This document shows positions 30,721 through 39,684 of a stretch of DNA of 64,000 nt, piece after piece; position 1 is the first letter of the stretch, and each line of letters starts with the position of its first letter. The notes beneath the pieces were generated by a model. That model did not search any database, was not told the DNA's origin, and saw only the letters and a program-made list of their open reading frames with translations. The stretch is taken from positions 55,078-119,077 of the forward strand of contig CAMAWR010000001.1 of NCBI GenBank assembly GCA_945862045.1, given 5' to 3'. The position numbers and the translations under genes are program-made. The DNA comes from Bifidobacterium breve (lineage in GTDB: Bacteria; Actinomycetota; Acidimicrobiia; Acidimicrobiales; Ilumatobacteraceae).

Positions 30721-31656
30721 ATGAAACAATCCCCGCAAGCCGCCGCCGACGCGACAAATTCTGAAAATAAAGTTCTCTCACTGTCCGATGCGGTTGCCAG
30801 TATTCCCGATGGCGCAGTAATCGGGTTGGGAGGACTGTCAATGAATTCCGCTCCGATGGCGATGGTTCGAGAAATCATTCGGCAAGGCAAAAAGGACTTG
30901 ACGATGGTGGCGCTCGTGGCGGGCCTGCCGATTGATTGGCTTGCTGCAGCAGGAAGCATCAAAAGGGTTATCACAGGTCTGGTGAGCCTCGAAGGTTTCG
31001 GCCTTGCCCAACATTTTCGGCGGGGAGTGCAAGACCGCAAAATCGTCATCGAAGAGTACAGCGAGCATCTGCTCATCTGTCGTTTACAGGCTCAGGCTCA
31101 TGGGTTGCCCTTCGTACCAACCCGCGCTGGTCTGGGTACCGATGTTCTGAAGCTACACAGAGATACCAAAACAGTTCGTGAAGAAGTTGACCAATCTACC
31201 GGCGAGCATTATGTGGCTTGTACCCGACTACCCATAGAAATTGCACTTGTGCACTGCCATGAGGCGGATCATGCCGGCAATGCCCGTGTAAATCCGAAAC
31301 TCATCTGGATGGACAATGAGTTGGTGAACGCGGCATCGAGCACGGTCCTTTCCACCGAAGCAATCGTCGAGACCAGTGCGTTTCGTGCCGAGCCATGGCG
31401 CACTACCTATCCACGCTTCATGACCAGTACGGTCGTGCACGCTCCGTTCGGGGCGCTTCCAACGTCAATGTTCCCGTCCTATAGCCATAACAGCAGGTTT
31501 TACGAGCGTTACGTAGCCGCAAGTAGTGAATCCAAATCGTTCCAAACTTTTTTTGAAAAATATGTCGTCGGCCCAGAATCATGGGAAGAGTTTCTTGAAA
31601 TAAACGACCTCACCAAAGCTGGACCCACAACTGGATTCGAGTCCAAGAACAAATGA
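30721..31656 (+). CDS. CoA-transferase-fold alpha subunit, IpdA-like
   Basis: 311 residues. The family I CoA-transferase alpha fold is clear from GAVIGLGGLSMNSAPMAMVR, MVALVAGLPIDWLAAAG and IALVHCHEADHAGNARV. ITGLVSLEGFGL puts a glutamate (E91) at the position where IpdA of steroid degraders has the glutamate implicated in hydrolytic ring opening. The partner beta subunit (next gene) lacks the classical CoA-transferase glutamate. IpdAB opens the last steroid ring of a CoA thioester; this pair may act on a related cyclic beta-keto acyl-CoA. Its stop overlaps the next start. A plain CoA-transferase remains possible. Confidence 0.82.
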   Translation: MKQSPQAAADATNSENKVLSLSDAVASIPDGAVIGLGGLSMNSAPMAMVREIIRQGKKDLTMVALVAGLPIDWLAAAGSIKRVITGLVSLEGFGLAQHFRRGVQDRKIVIEEYSEHLLICRLQAQAHGLPFVPTRAGLGTDVLKLHRDTKTVREEVDQSTGEHYVACTRLPIEIALVHCHEADHAGNARVNPKLIWMDNELVNAASSTVLSTEAIVETSAFRAEPWRTTYPRFMTSTVVHAPFGALPTSMFPSYSHNSRFYERYVAASSESKSFQTFFEKYVVGPESWEEFLEINDLTKAGPTTGFESKNK

Positions 31657-32453
31657 CGGCTGCGGTACCTGGATACGAATGCACCATCGACGAATTGATG
31701 GTCGTTGCATTCTCACGAGCGTTGCTGCCCGATACACGGGCCTTCAATGGGGCAGTCTCGTTCATCCCTGCCTGTGCTTTCATGCTGGCTCGGGGCACTC
31801 ACGCACCGAACTTGGTCTGGTCGGCTGGTTCTATCGGCATTGATGCAGCACCTGAGGAAATTCCCGAATCAACACTGAGTGACGGAATCTGGCAAGGCGC
31901 CACGATGCTCGCCAACTCCCCATTTGATTTTTGGGCGCATGCACAAGGTGGGCGCTACAACACATTTTCGTTCCGTGGTGCACAAATTGACCGGCATGGA
32001 AACGTGAACAACACGGTTATTGGTGCGTACGACGCACCAAAAGTGCGTCTAGCTGGCGGCGGTGGAATGGCCGATCTCAGCGTGATGATTCCCCGCATCA
32101 TGCTTTGGTCGACGACCCACACACCGCGAACCTTCGTGCGGCAAGTGGATTTTCGCTCAGGATTCGGCTATGGAGACGGCGGCGATGATCGTGAAAATCG
32201 TGGAATGCGCGGTGGACCAGTGGTGTGCATCACGAACTTGTGTGTGTTCGGGTTTGACCCCCGGACAAAACACATGAAAATAAACTCGCTTCATCCGGGT
32301 GTCAGCTTTGAAGCTGTTTCGTCTGCGACTGGATTTGACCTAGCCATACCAAGTTCGCCATTGCCGAACACTCCCTGCCCAACATCGACTGAATTACGGT
32401 TGTTGCGCGAAGTCATCGACCCACATGGTGCACGGCGCAGAGAGTTTTCGTGA
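31653..32453 (+). CDS. CoA-transferase-fold beta subunit, IpdB-like
   Basis: 266 residues, ATG overlapping the alpha-subunit stop (ATGA). The beta fold shows YECTIDELMVVAFSRAL, FRGAQIDRHGNVNNT, GGGGMADLSVM and VCITNLCVFGFDP. Where true CoA-transferases have a catalytic glutamate before a Ser/Asn-Gly (ExG), this protein reads VWSAGSIG (about residues 55-62). Covalent CoA transfer is therefore unlikely, and an IpdB-like hydrolase role is favoured. Obligate partner of the upstream gene. Confidence 0.82.
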   Translation: MTAAVPGYECTIDELMVVAFSRALLPDTRAFNGAVSFIPACAFMLARGTHAPNLVWSAGSIGIDAAPEEIPESTLSDGIWQGATMLANSPFDFWAHAQGGRYNTFSFRGAQIDRHGNVNNTVIGAYDAPKVRLAGGGGMADLSVMIPRIMLWSTTHTPRTFVRQVDFRSGFGYGDGGDDRENRGMRGGPVVCITNLCVFGFDPRTKHMKINSLHPGVSFEAVSSATGFDLAIPSSPLPNTPCPTSTELRLLREVIDPHGARRREFS

Positions 32454-33475
32454 GATTCGGGCTCGTTCTCCCCATCCAGTCCCAACATGAGTCGTTGGAA
32501 AAGCTGATTGACCAAATCGTGGCCGAGGCTATTGCCGCAGAAGAGGCCGGATTTGAAGCTTGCTTCCTTCCAGAGTTTCACCAGGCCCGCGGAGGTGCGG
32601 TCGTCTCACCACACATCATTGGCGCCGCGATCCTGCGTTCGACTCAACGTCTGCGTTTCGGTGCCGCAGTTCTCGCGGCACCGCTGCATCACCCCGTTCG
32701 CTTAGCCGAAGAAATACTCATGTTGGATTGGATGAGCAAGGGCAGAGTAATCGTTGGTTTGGGCATCGGTCACCAAGTACTCGATTTTCAGGCATTTGGT
32801 GTCAACCGAGAGCTTCGGGGTGACCTCACTGAGGAAATAATCGAGGTTCTTTCTCAATGCTTTTCGGGTGAAGCTTTTCGGCATGATGGACCTCACTTCA
32901 AGATTGCCGCACACATAACACCACTGCCGTACCAGCTTCCGCGTCCACCAATTTGGATGGGCGCGCACTCGCGTCGTGGATTGCAGCGCGCCGCTCGGTG
33001 GTCAGATCTCTGGCTATCGGATCCACAACGAGATACAGCTACGTGCGGCAAGCTGGCAAATTATTATCGCGAGGAAGCGGCGCGACTGCAGCGCCCAGCC
33101 GCCGTCGGACTCTTTCGCGAAGCATGGATTGGCGACGACAAACGCGACTGTGAATCACAGTGGGGGCAGCACGCCCTCGCAATTCACCGTCTTTACTACA
33201 ACGTCGGGGTGTATCGAAAAGTCTTTGAGCCGTGGGTGGATGAAGTGCACAACCGCGCTGATTTCACGTTCGACCGGCTCGCCCCAGGGCGATTTCTTTA
33301 CGGCAACCAGGCAGATATCCGCGACACAATCACAGAATGGCAAGCGCAAACAGGTTGCGAGTTCCTCGCCTTGAGAATGCGGCATCCTGGCGGACCCGGT
33401 CACTCTGCAACACTTGAAGCAATCAAACGATTCGGCTCAGAAATCATCGCCACACCGACCCGAACTACTTCCTGA
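32450..33475 (+). CDS. Luciferase-like monooxygenase / F420-dependent oxidoreductase
   Basis: 341 residues; GTG overlaps the preceding stop (GTGA). LLM barrel features: MRFGLVLPIQSQHESLEKL, LRFGAAVLAAPLHHPVRLAEE, LDWMSKGRVIVGLGIGHQ and PRPPIWMGAHSRRGLQRAARW. The cofactor (FMN with a reductase, or F420) cannot be decided. In this operon (IpdA-like, IpdB-like, LLM, enoyl-CoA hydratase) it probably oxidises or reduces a CoA-linked intermediate. Confidence 0.85.
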   Translation: MRFGLVLPIQSQHESLEKLIDQIVAEAIAAEEAGFEACFLPEFHQARGGAVVSPHIIGAAILRSTQRLRFGAAVLAAPLHHPVRLAEEILMLDWMSKGRVIVGLGIGHQVLDFQAFGVNRELRGDLTEEIIEVLSQCFSGEAFRHDGPHFKIAAHITPLPYQLPRPPIWMGAHSRRGLQRAARWSDLWLSDPQRDTATCGKLANYYREEAARLQRPAAVGLFREAWIGDDKRDCESQWGQHALAIHRLYYNVGVYRKVFEPWVDEVHNRADFTFDRLAPGRFLYGNQADIRDTITEWQAQTGCEFLALRMRHPGGPGHSATLEAIKRFGSEIIATPTRTTS

Positions 33476-33488
33476 AAGGACTAGTCAG

Positions 33489-34256
33489 ATGAAAGAACTC
33501 GGAAATTACGAACGCTTCCTCGTCGACGAAGTGCGTCCTGGAATAATTACTCTTACCATCAACCGACCAGACAAGCTCAATGCAATGGATCCAATTTTTT
33601 TTCAAGAGCTCACACGGTTAATGCAGTCCATTTCTGACACCCCCGCAGTAAGAGTCGCGATCTTGACCGGTAGTGGTCGTGCTTTTTCTGCTGGTGGCGA
33701 TATCGCCACTTTTCCTCAACTCACCGGCAACCCAGAAAAAGCCCGCATGCATTTGCGGCTTGTCTTCAACTCGTTTCACTCAATTGAAAAATGTCGTGTT
33801 CCTGTCATCGCCGCGGTAAACGGCATTGCCCATGGTGGTGGGCTCGAAATTCTTGGAGGCGTCGACTATCGAATCGTTTCAACTACTGCCACTCTCGGGT
33901 TTCGTGAAGCAGTTCATGGGCTCATACCAACGTACGGAGTCATCAAATTTCAAGACATCATCGGGCAGGCAAGAACCATGCGACTGGTCGGCACGGCAGA
34001 ACTTATCGATGCCGAGACCGCGCTCGACTGGGGCGTCGTTCAAGAGGTTGTTCGCCCCGAAGATCTCATGACCCGTGCGGTGGAGCTTGCCGAAGCCCTC
34101 GCCGCCAACCCCGCAACGGCAATTCACACCCTGAAAAACGTCCTTACTCGGCACTCGGCAGCTGACGTAGCTCTCGCAGTTGAGGCAACTGCCCTGCTCT
34201 TTGCTATGCCCGACACTTTGCAGCGCATTGAGGCATTTCTATACCGTGGCCGCTGA
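33489..34256 (+). CDS. Enoyl-CoA hydratase/isomerase family protein
   Basis: 255 residues; ATG chosen for GAAAGGA 8 nt upstream. Crotonase fold: oxyanion-hole segments GSGRAFSAGGDIA (about 63-75) and NGIAHGGGLEILGG (about 103-116), with FREAVHGLIPTYG (about 139-151) bearing a glutamate near the catalytic position. It hydrates, isomerises or retro-aldol-cleaves a CoA thioester. Last gene of the 30721-34256 operon; its end overlaps a convergent transporter by 18 bases. Confidence 0.88.
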   Translation: MKELGNYERFLVDEVRPGIITLTINRPDKLNAMDPIFFQELTRLMQSISDTPAVRVAILTGSGRAFSAGGDIATFPQLTGNPEKARMHLRLVFNSFHSIEKCRVPVIAAVNGIAHGGGLEILGGVDYRIVSTTATLGFREAVHGLIPTYGVIKFQDIIGQARTMRLVGTAELIDAETALDWGVVQEVVRPEDLMTRAVELAEALAANPATAIHTLKNVLTRHSAADVALAVEATALLFAMPDTLQRIEAFLYRGR

Positions 34257-35195
34257 GCCCGATTTATTATCTGCGGCATTGTCGGCCGTCGCTTGAAGTG
34301 CAGTTTGGGGTTTGCCCGATCGTTGAATTACCACAACGCCAAGAACAATGAACATTCCTCCGACTATCGATATCAACTTGGGAACTGTGCCAATCACCAC
34401 CCACGACCAGCCGAGTGCGGCCAGTGGAATTCCGTACATGTAGACGACGGTCTTGCTTGCCGGAAGCACCTGTAGCGCATATAGCCAGAGAATGTATGGC
34501 AACACGGTGCCGCCCAAGACGAGCAGGATCAACCACACCCAGCCACTCGGTGTGATGCGCGTAAAGCCTTGAATGGCGTGCGGATAGAGCGGGATGAGCG
34601 TCAGCATGCCCATGGCGGTAGAGACGGCGAGCGTTGCGAGCGGATGAGCAGTCACAGAAAACCGCTTTGAAATAATCGTAAAACCAGCCCACGAGAGCGG
34701 GCTCAGAACTGACACCGCCGCCATAAGCGGATTGCGCACTACAAATTCGCCATCCCCAGATCCAGTCACTATCACCACGATTACACCACCGATTGCGATG
34801 AAAAATCCGAGCACCTGTGCTCGCCGAAACCGCTCACCAAGCAATATGACAGCCAACAGTGCAGCCCACGCTGGCGACGTCGAAGCAAGGGTCGAAGCTA
34901 GCGAAGGCGATAGATAGCGCTGGCCATTGACAATAGGAAGCTGCGAGAGTGGTACGCAAAGCACACCTGCGGCCAGGAGCCATAGGTATTCACGTCCCCG
35001 AAAATGTGGTCGCATGGCCGGCCGCGACAAGGCAATCCCAACGAAACAGAGCGACATCAAGCCAAAGCGAATCACCACGAGTTGCACAACGTCGATTTCT
35101 CTCAACAGACGGGCAACCCCGACGAAAACGAGTCCCCACAGGCCGACTGTCAACACCATTGCTGCATGCACCATCCATACCCGACGATTGCTCAC
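34239..35195 (-). CDS. EamA/DMT-superfamily transporter
   Basis: 318 residues with ten hydrophobic helices in two EamA repeats (about 10-140 and 150-290), e.g. VQLVVIRFGLMSLCFVGIAL and PLSWAGFTIISKRFSV. GTG start overlaps the stop of the acyl-CoA ligase (GTGA). It probably exports or imports a pathway metabolite; direction and substrate are unknown. Confidence 0.82.
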   Translation of the reverse strand: MSNRRVWMVHAAMVLTVGLWGLVFVGVARLLREIDVVQLVVIRFGLMSLCFVGIALSRPAMRPHFRGREYLWLLAAGVLCVPLSQLPIVNGQRYLSPSLASTLASTSPAWAALLAVILLGERFRRAQVLGFFIAIGGVIVVIVTGSGDGEFVVRNPLMAAVSVLSPLSWAGFTIISKRFSVTAHPLATLAVSTAMGMLTLIPLYPHAIQGFTRITPSGWVWLILLVLGGTVLPYILWLYALQVLPASKTVVYMYGIPLAALGWSWVVIGTVPKLISIVGGMFIVLGVVVIQRSGKPQTALQATADNAADNKSGSAATV

Positions 35196-36817
35196 CGGGT
35201 TTCCTTGATACTGATTGCGGGAAGACTTTTGGAACGTAGGGGACGTAGATCAAGGCTGTCGGCGACGACACCCTCCGCCCTGAGTTTGAATTTCTGTACC
35301 CGCTGTGATGGGGTCTTCGGCAACTCCCCTACGATTCGCACAAATGCGGGTATAGCAAAACGCGGCATCGTGCGTTCACAGAACTCCCGTAATTGCAGCG
35401 GGTCAATCGTATGACTCGGTTGCAGAACGATTGCCACCATCACTTCGTCTTCCCCCACGTCGGAAGGTACTGCGTAAGCAGCCGACTCACGAACCGCGGG
35501 GTGTTCATTCACTGACCGCTCCACTTCGAAGCTAGAGATATTCTCGCCACGACGGCGAATACAGTCCTTGATTCGATCAACAAATACCAAATAGCCATCC
35601 TCGTCAAGCAACCCCCGGTCACCAGTATGAAACCAGAGATCACGAAACGCCTCAATGGTGGCATCGGGCCGACTCCAATAGCCGGCAAATAGTCCCATTG
35701 GGACGGTCGGCCGTGCACAAATCTCCCCTGGAAGTCCGTTCGTGAGCGCCACACCTGTTTCAGGGTCTTGAATCTGAATATCAAGGTGTGGACAAATTCG
35801 CCCCATCGTTCCACGCTTGACTTTTCCGGGTATTGGGGCACTTGCTGGTCCGAGCTCGGTGGAGCCGTACACCTCAAGTAGTTCCAGCCTGAATCTCTGC
35901 TCAAAGTCCGTGATTATCCCCGGTGGCGCAGCGGCGCCGAAGGCAACACGTACCGCATTTTGTGAGTCCAATTCATGTTTGGGCTCGGCGTTGAGTAGAT
36001 GAACTACCGAGCCCATATACGCGAAAAATGTCGCATTGGTCGACCGAATATCCGCCCAAAATCGACTGACTGAAAATCCACTTCTCAACACGACTGATGC
36101 CCCAGCCCAAAACGAGGAAGTGATAACGGCAGATCTGGCAGTCACATGAAATAGCGGAAACATCGAGTATGCGACATCATTTGCCGTTAGCGCGAGGATG
36201 TCGATCCATGCAAATGCATTCCAAAGAGCGGTTCGGTTCGGCAATATTGCACCCTTTGATGGTCCGGTGGTCCCCGACGTGTACATGACGTATGCGATAT
36301 CGCGTTCTTCGCGGGCGACTGGGCCAATCGCATTTCCAGCTGCAACGTGCTCAAAGGGAATCGCCCTGTTGCCCTGTGGGTCACCCACACAAATGACGCG
36401 ACGGAGCTCAGGGAGTTCCAGGCCGTCGAGGCGACTCAGAAACTGAGCGTCGATGACTATCGTCGTCGCTCCTGACTCCACCAAAATATGTCGGAGAAAT
36501 TCACCCCTGAAGTCGTTGTTTATCGGCACATCGATTGCTCCAGCCCAAACGACTCCGAACCAAGCGGTTAGATAAGCAGTCGTAGCAGGAAGCATCGTTG
36601 CTACCCGCTCACCAGGCGCGACACCAAGTTGACTCAGACCACCGGCGAAACAAGCTGCCCGTTGGGCGAGCCTGGAGTATGTCAGATCTTCATGCTCTGC
36701 ATAAATTGCGACTTTTTCGGGAAACCTTTCTGCACGGTCGGCCAGCAGATGAGAAACCACCCATGGGCCCGAGTACTGCTCGTGTGGCAAAGCTGCTTTT
36801 CTCACAAGCACGGTCAC
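35192..36817 (-). CDS. AMP-forming acyl-CoA ligase
   Basis: 541 residues from a GTG overlapping the stop of the VOC gene. It activates a carboxylic acid to its CoA thioester through an acyl-AMP. Core motifs: A3 YVMYTSGTTGPSKGAIL, A5 LEVYGSTELGPASAP, A7/A8 WFHTGDRGLLDEDGYLVFVDR then RRRGENISSFEVE, and the A10 lysine in PSQRVQKFKLR. Nearest in style to the other two intact ligases in this window (46237, 47838). Acid specificity is unknown. Confidence 0.9.
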   Translation of the reverse strand: MTVLVRKAALPHEQYSGPWVVSHLLADRAERFPEKVAIYAEHEDLTYSRLAQRAACFAGGLSQLGVAPGERVATMLPATTAYLTAWFGVVWAGAIDVPINNDFRGEFLRHILVESGATTIVIDAQFLSRLDGLELPELRRVICVGDPQGNRAIPFEHVAAGNAIGPVAREERDIAYVMYTSGTTGPSKGAILPNRTALWNAFAWIDILALTANDVAYSMFPLFHVTARSAVITSSFWAGASVVLRSGFSVSRFWADIRSTNATFFAYMGSVVHLLNAEPKHELDSQNAVRVAFGAAAPPGIITDFEQRFRLELLEVYGSTELGPASAPIPGKVKRGTMGRICPHLDIQIQDPETGVALTNGLPGEICARPTVPMGLFAGYWSRPDATIEAFRDLWFHTGDRGLLDEDGYLVFVDRIKDCIRRRGENISSFEVERSVNEHPAVRESAAYAVPSDVGEDEVMVAIVLQPSHTIDPLQLREFCERTMPRFAIPAFVRIVGELPKTPSQRVQKFKLRAEGVVADSLDLRPLRSKSLPAISIKETR

Positions 36818-37428
36818 GTTTTGGGTTGAAATCTGCGCACACGTTCTTCGGAATAATCCGAAGGCAGTGCTGAAACATGCCACACCTGCGCCCCCCACCA
36901 TCGCCACTCACCAGCCAGCACCGCCTCAGGAGTGCACACTGGATGTGGTTCGTACCAATCAAGATCACTTTGCACCACCTGAATAAGACACCCAAATGTC
37001 GATTTTGGTCGCAAAAATGTTTCTAGCCAATGCGAATCGTCGAGCTTGGTATCAACGGTCTCAAAGCCGTGCGCCTCAAGATCCTTGATGGTTGAAACGA
37101 TGTCGTCAACGAACAATGTTGCGTGGTGAAACCCTTCGCCGTGTTCATCCAAGTACTTCGCAAGATACGAATCAAGGTACAAGGGACTCAAGAACTCCAC
37201 TTTTATTTTTGTCGGCAACTTAAAGACCATCGAGCGGATTCCAATCTGTAGGTTGTCCCCACCCACGATGAATTGCCCACCGAAGACATCGCGGAACAAT
37301 TGAATTGCGCGGAGTGGATCGCGAACCGCCAGCCCGACGTGATCCCAATGGTGCATCTTGGGTTCAAAGAGGGGGTTCCTTGGCAGGTGCGACGGGGCCC
37401 CACGCTCGCGATCTGTTCTCCAGCCCAT
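36814..37428 (-). CDS. VOC-family (glyoxalase fold) protein
   Basis: 204 residues from ATG 37428 (GTG 37431 possible). One VOC metal-binding unit is visible: MHHWDHVGLAVRDPLRAIQLF at about 25-45 and EGFHHATLFVDDIVSTI at about 98-114, both with His ligands, as in methylmalonyl-CoA epimerase and glyoxalases. A Trp-rich tail (EWRWWGAQVWHVS) is unusual. A CoA-ester epimerase or a dioxygenase-like role fits the operon, but neither is proven. Confidence 0.75.
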   Translation of the reverse strand: MGWRTDRERGAPSHLPRNPLFEPKMHHWDHVGLAVRDPLRAIQLFRDVFGGQFIVGGDNLQIGIRSMVFKLPTKIKVEFLSPLYLDSYLAKYLDEHGEGFHHATLFVDDIVSTIKDLEAHGFETVDTKLDDSHWLETFLRPKSTFGCLIQVVQSDLDWYEPHPVCTPEAVLAGEWRWWGAQVWHVSALPSDYSEERVRRFQPKT

Positions 37429-38564
37429 CACTCAGCTCCATTTTTTTTGGTGAACCCGTATGGTTTGTATGCCCCATAGATCATGTGCTCCACGTGCGCC
37501 ATTCCGCTTCCGCCCGCGCCACGCATCACGCAGGCAAATTCGGTTCCACCCATGCGCTCGGCGCGTCGAACGTGCACTGGTCCGTGAACCTGCGCCGCGT
37601 CATCAACGCGGAACTGGTCTGACTCCCCCACTAATGCTCCGCGGTACACACCTGGTTGACCCAAGTCGGACCAACCGCGCGCATACCCAAACCCTTGCGG
37701 GTGGGCTGGATGGCAGACGACTTCAAATTCGTACTCGCGCTGCGTACTGTCTTGCATCAGTAGCACAAATTTTCCTGAGTGCAGTCGACCTGATGTTGGC
37801 TGGTAACGCAAGGCATGACGCACACCGACCACATTTTGTGACGAGCCGTCGGTGAAATCAATTCTTCCTTCGCAGTCCAAGACATTACCGACTTCATCCT
37901 CATGCAGATGAAAAAAGCCAGAATGATCACCTACCTCAAACGGCACCCACAGGCGCAGAGCCCGAGGATCTTTTTCGATGGTATTGGCTAGTCCGCCGTG
38001 TTGAACGTGTGGGCCCATCGTTGAACGAATTCCCCATGAATGATCCCGTGCACCAAACCAGCGATCAACACTGATCAAATTGCCGTCGATAGTGAGCTCG
38101 CCATTTGCCCGGCACGGCTGGGTATAGCGGAGCACATCATTGATCACCCGCCCATACCGAATTTGGCGGTGACGTGCCTCTACGAATGGCTGGCCGACGG
38201 CCTCAAAGTTCAGATTGAACGAGAAATCTGCCTCACTTGATTCCAGCCACATCCGTTGTCGGTGCATCGGTTCCAGGATTTCCAAATGCAAGTTACCCAC
38301 GGAAAAGACATCCCTGAGCGGCAAAAGAGCCCGGCTCACACGCGTATTGCGCTGTTTGCCCTCATAAACGACTCCGGCGTAACCATCCATCACGTTGTTG
38401 TTCGGATGAAGCCGCAAACCCATGAACACGTGAATTCCCGGTGCATATGCGGAAAAATAGTAACCATCATTGAAGTGTGAGTCCGAGTTCATGGCAACCC
38501 CGAGAAAATCGATTGACTGATGGATCGGTAGATCGTCCCATTTCGAAATTTCAGATGTGGACAT
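37428..38564 (-). CDS. Protein with RDHSWG signature (DUF7064/DUF7065-like)
   Basis: 378 residues; ATG 38564 chosen for GAGG 3 nt upstream. A beta-rich protein with the hallmark WFGARDHSWGIRSTMG (about 166-181), also seen as GNRDHSWGWRDD in the divergent gene at 38662. Other strong blocks are NFEAVGQPFVEARHR and LWVPFEVGDHSGFFHLHED. The fold may resemble lipocalin-like hydratases such as CrtC, but this is inference. Its occurrence beside ligases and VOC enzymes suggests action on a hydrophobic substrate. It heads the 34239-38564 operon. Confidence 0.7.
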   Translation of the reverse strand: MSTSEISKWDDLPIHQSIDFLGVAMNSDSHFNDGYYFSAYAPGIHVFMGLRLHPNNNVMDGYAGVVYEGKQRNTRVSRALLPLRDVFSVGNLHLEILEPMHRQRMWLESSEADFSFNLNFEAVGQPFVEARHRQIRYGRVINDVLRYTQPCRANGELTIDGNLISVDRWFGARDHSWGIRSTMGPHVQHGGLANTIEKDPRALRLWVPFEVGDHSGFFHLHEDEVGNVLDCEGRIDFTDGSSQNVVGVRHALRYQPTSGRLHSGKFVLLMQDSTQREYEFEVVCHPAHPQGFGYARGWSDLGQPGVYRGALVGESDQFRVDDAAQVHGPVHVRRAERMGGTEFACVMRGAGGSGMAHVEHMIYGAYKPYGFTKKNGAE

Positions 38565-38632
38565 AAGCCTCAATTTTCTCCATAACTCTCTGCATTAAGT
38601 GTCTCATGCTGAGGACCCGAACGGTGGTTTTG

Positions 38633-38646
38633 ACTTACAGGTAAGT
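38633..38646. promoter_or_regulatory. Inverted repeat ACTTAC-AG-GTAAGT (candidate operator)
   Basis: Perfect 6-bp arms with a 2-nt spacer in the 97-base divergent region between 37428-38564 (minus) and 38662 (plus). The wider sequence TGACTTA...TAAGTTAGA resembles TGACTTA...TAAGGTTAGA at 46207-46229 and, inverted, CTAACTTA at 61530-61537. All three precede catabolic genes, which suggests a common TetR-type regulator. Confidence 0.5.
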
Positions 38647-38661
38647 TAGACGAACAAGACC

Positions 38662-39678
38662 ATGATTACCCAACGTGAGGATTACCCCCATGAGCCACAC
38701 CAATGGGCTTTGATGACGTGGAAAGAGAACTGGTGTTTCACGGGGGTCGACTTATCAACGGGTGTCGGTTTCGTATTTCATGTCTCGCTACGACCGCAGC
38801 ATGGTGAGGGGATTTTTTCAGTCAAGCTGGACGGAATCGTCGATGGCGAACGTGTGCGAATCAAGTCGGTAGAACGCCAACCGATCGGTAGAAATCCCAG
38901 CCTCTTTCCCGAAATAGCCAGTCGTCGTGTGCAACTCAGTATTCAGGAGCCCCATCGCTCATATCGTCTCACGTACCTTGGCGCCGATGGCTCACTCGAC
39001 GTCGACTTCACTGGTCGATTCGAACCATTTGATTTTGCTGACGGTGCACTCGCCCCCGGCCCTTCGACATTGGGTAATATCGGACGCCACGTGTTTCCTT
39101 TCCACCACTATGAGCAGGGTCTGGCTTTCCGCGCAAGCTTCACACCCCGCCATGGAGTCAGTGCTGGACGAACCATTGTCTTGAATGGATTCGGAAATCG
39201 CGATCACTCATGGGGCTGGAGAGACGACTTTGGTTTTCAACATCATCATTGGGTTTGCGCAAACTTTTCGGATCGATTCGTTCAAGGCTCAGTGATGCAA
39301 GAACAAAGCTACGACGGAGTCAAATATGGTGGTTTTGTCGGGCGATCTGCCGGAAATACTGCCGTTCTCCATGTCGACACGTCCAATGCCTATTGGGGAA
39401 CCGCAAATGACTGCCCACTACCGACACTCGATCGACCGGTGACATACCGAATCCGTGACGCCAACGGTAGCGAACATGTCATTTCAGCGCTGCTTGATCG
39501 GGCAGTTGCCCGCAACTTTCTCAACGCACGTCGCGAGGACGGCACAGCTGTGTACGAGGACTGTCAGATGTTCTGCCCTTTCAAAGATGAAGTCTCCGGT
39601 GAGCTCGGCGCTGGAGTGCTGGAAGTTGGCAAGATGCTTGAACATCCTGAGGCCTCACTACTCACACGGCGGCCTTAG
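38662..39678 (+). CDS. Second protein with RDHSWG signature (DUF7064-like)
   Basis: 338 residues. It shares FGNRDHSWGWRDDFGFQHHHW (about 175 onward) with the divergent neighbour, and has a similar beta-rich layout (GVGFVFHVSLRPQHGEGIFSV). The two are probably paralogues acting in the same route. Function unknown. It heads the 38662-43960 operon (two phosphotransferase-like genes and an IpdA/B-like pair). Confidence 0.68.
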   Translation: MITQREDYPHEPHQWALMTWKENWCFTGVDLSTGVGFVFHVSLRPQHGEGIFSVKLDGIVDGERVRIKSVERQPIGRNPSLFPEIASRRVQLSIQEPHRSYRLTYLGADGSLDVDFTGRFEPFDFADGALAPGPSTLGNIGRHVFPFHHYEQGLAFRASFTPRHGVSAGRTIVLNGFGNRDHSWGWRDDFGFQHHHWVCANFSDRFVQGSVMQEQSYDGVKYGGFVGRSAGNTAVLHVDTSNAYWGTANDCPLPTLDRPVTYRIRDANGSEHVISALLDRAVARNFLNARREDGTAVYEDCQMFCPFKDEVSGELGAGVLEVGKMLEHPEASLLTRRP

Positions 39679-39684
39679 TTGCCA

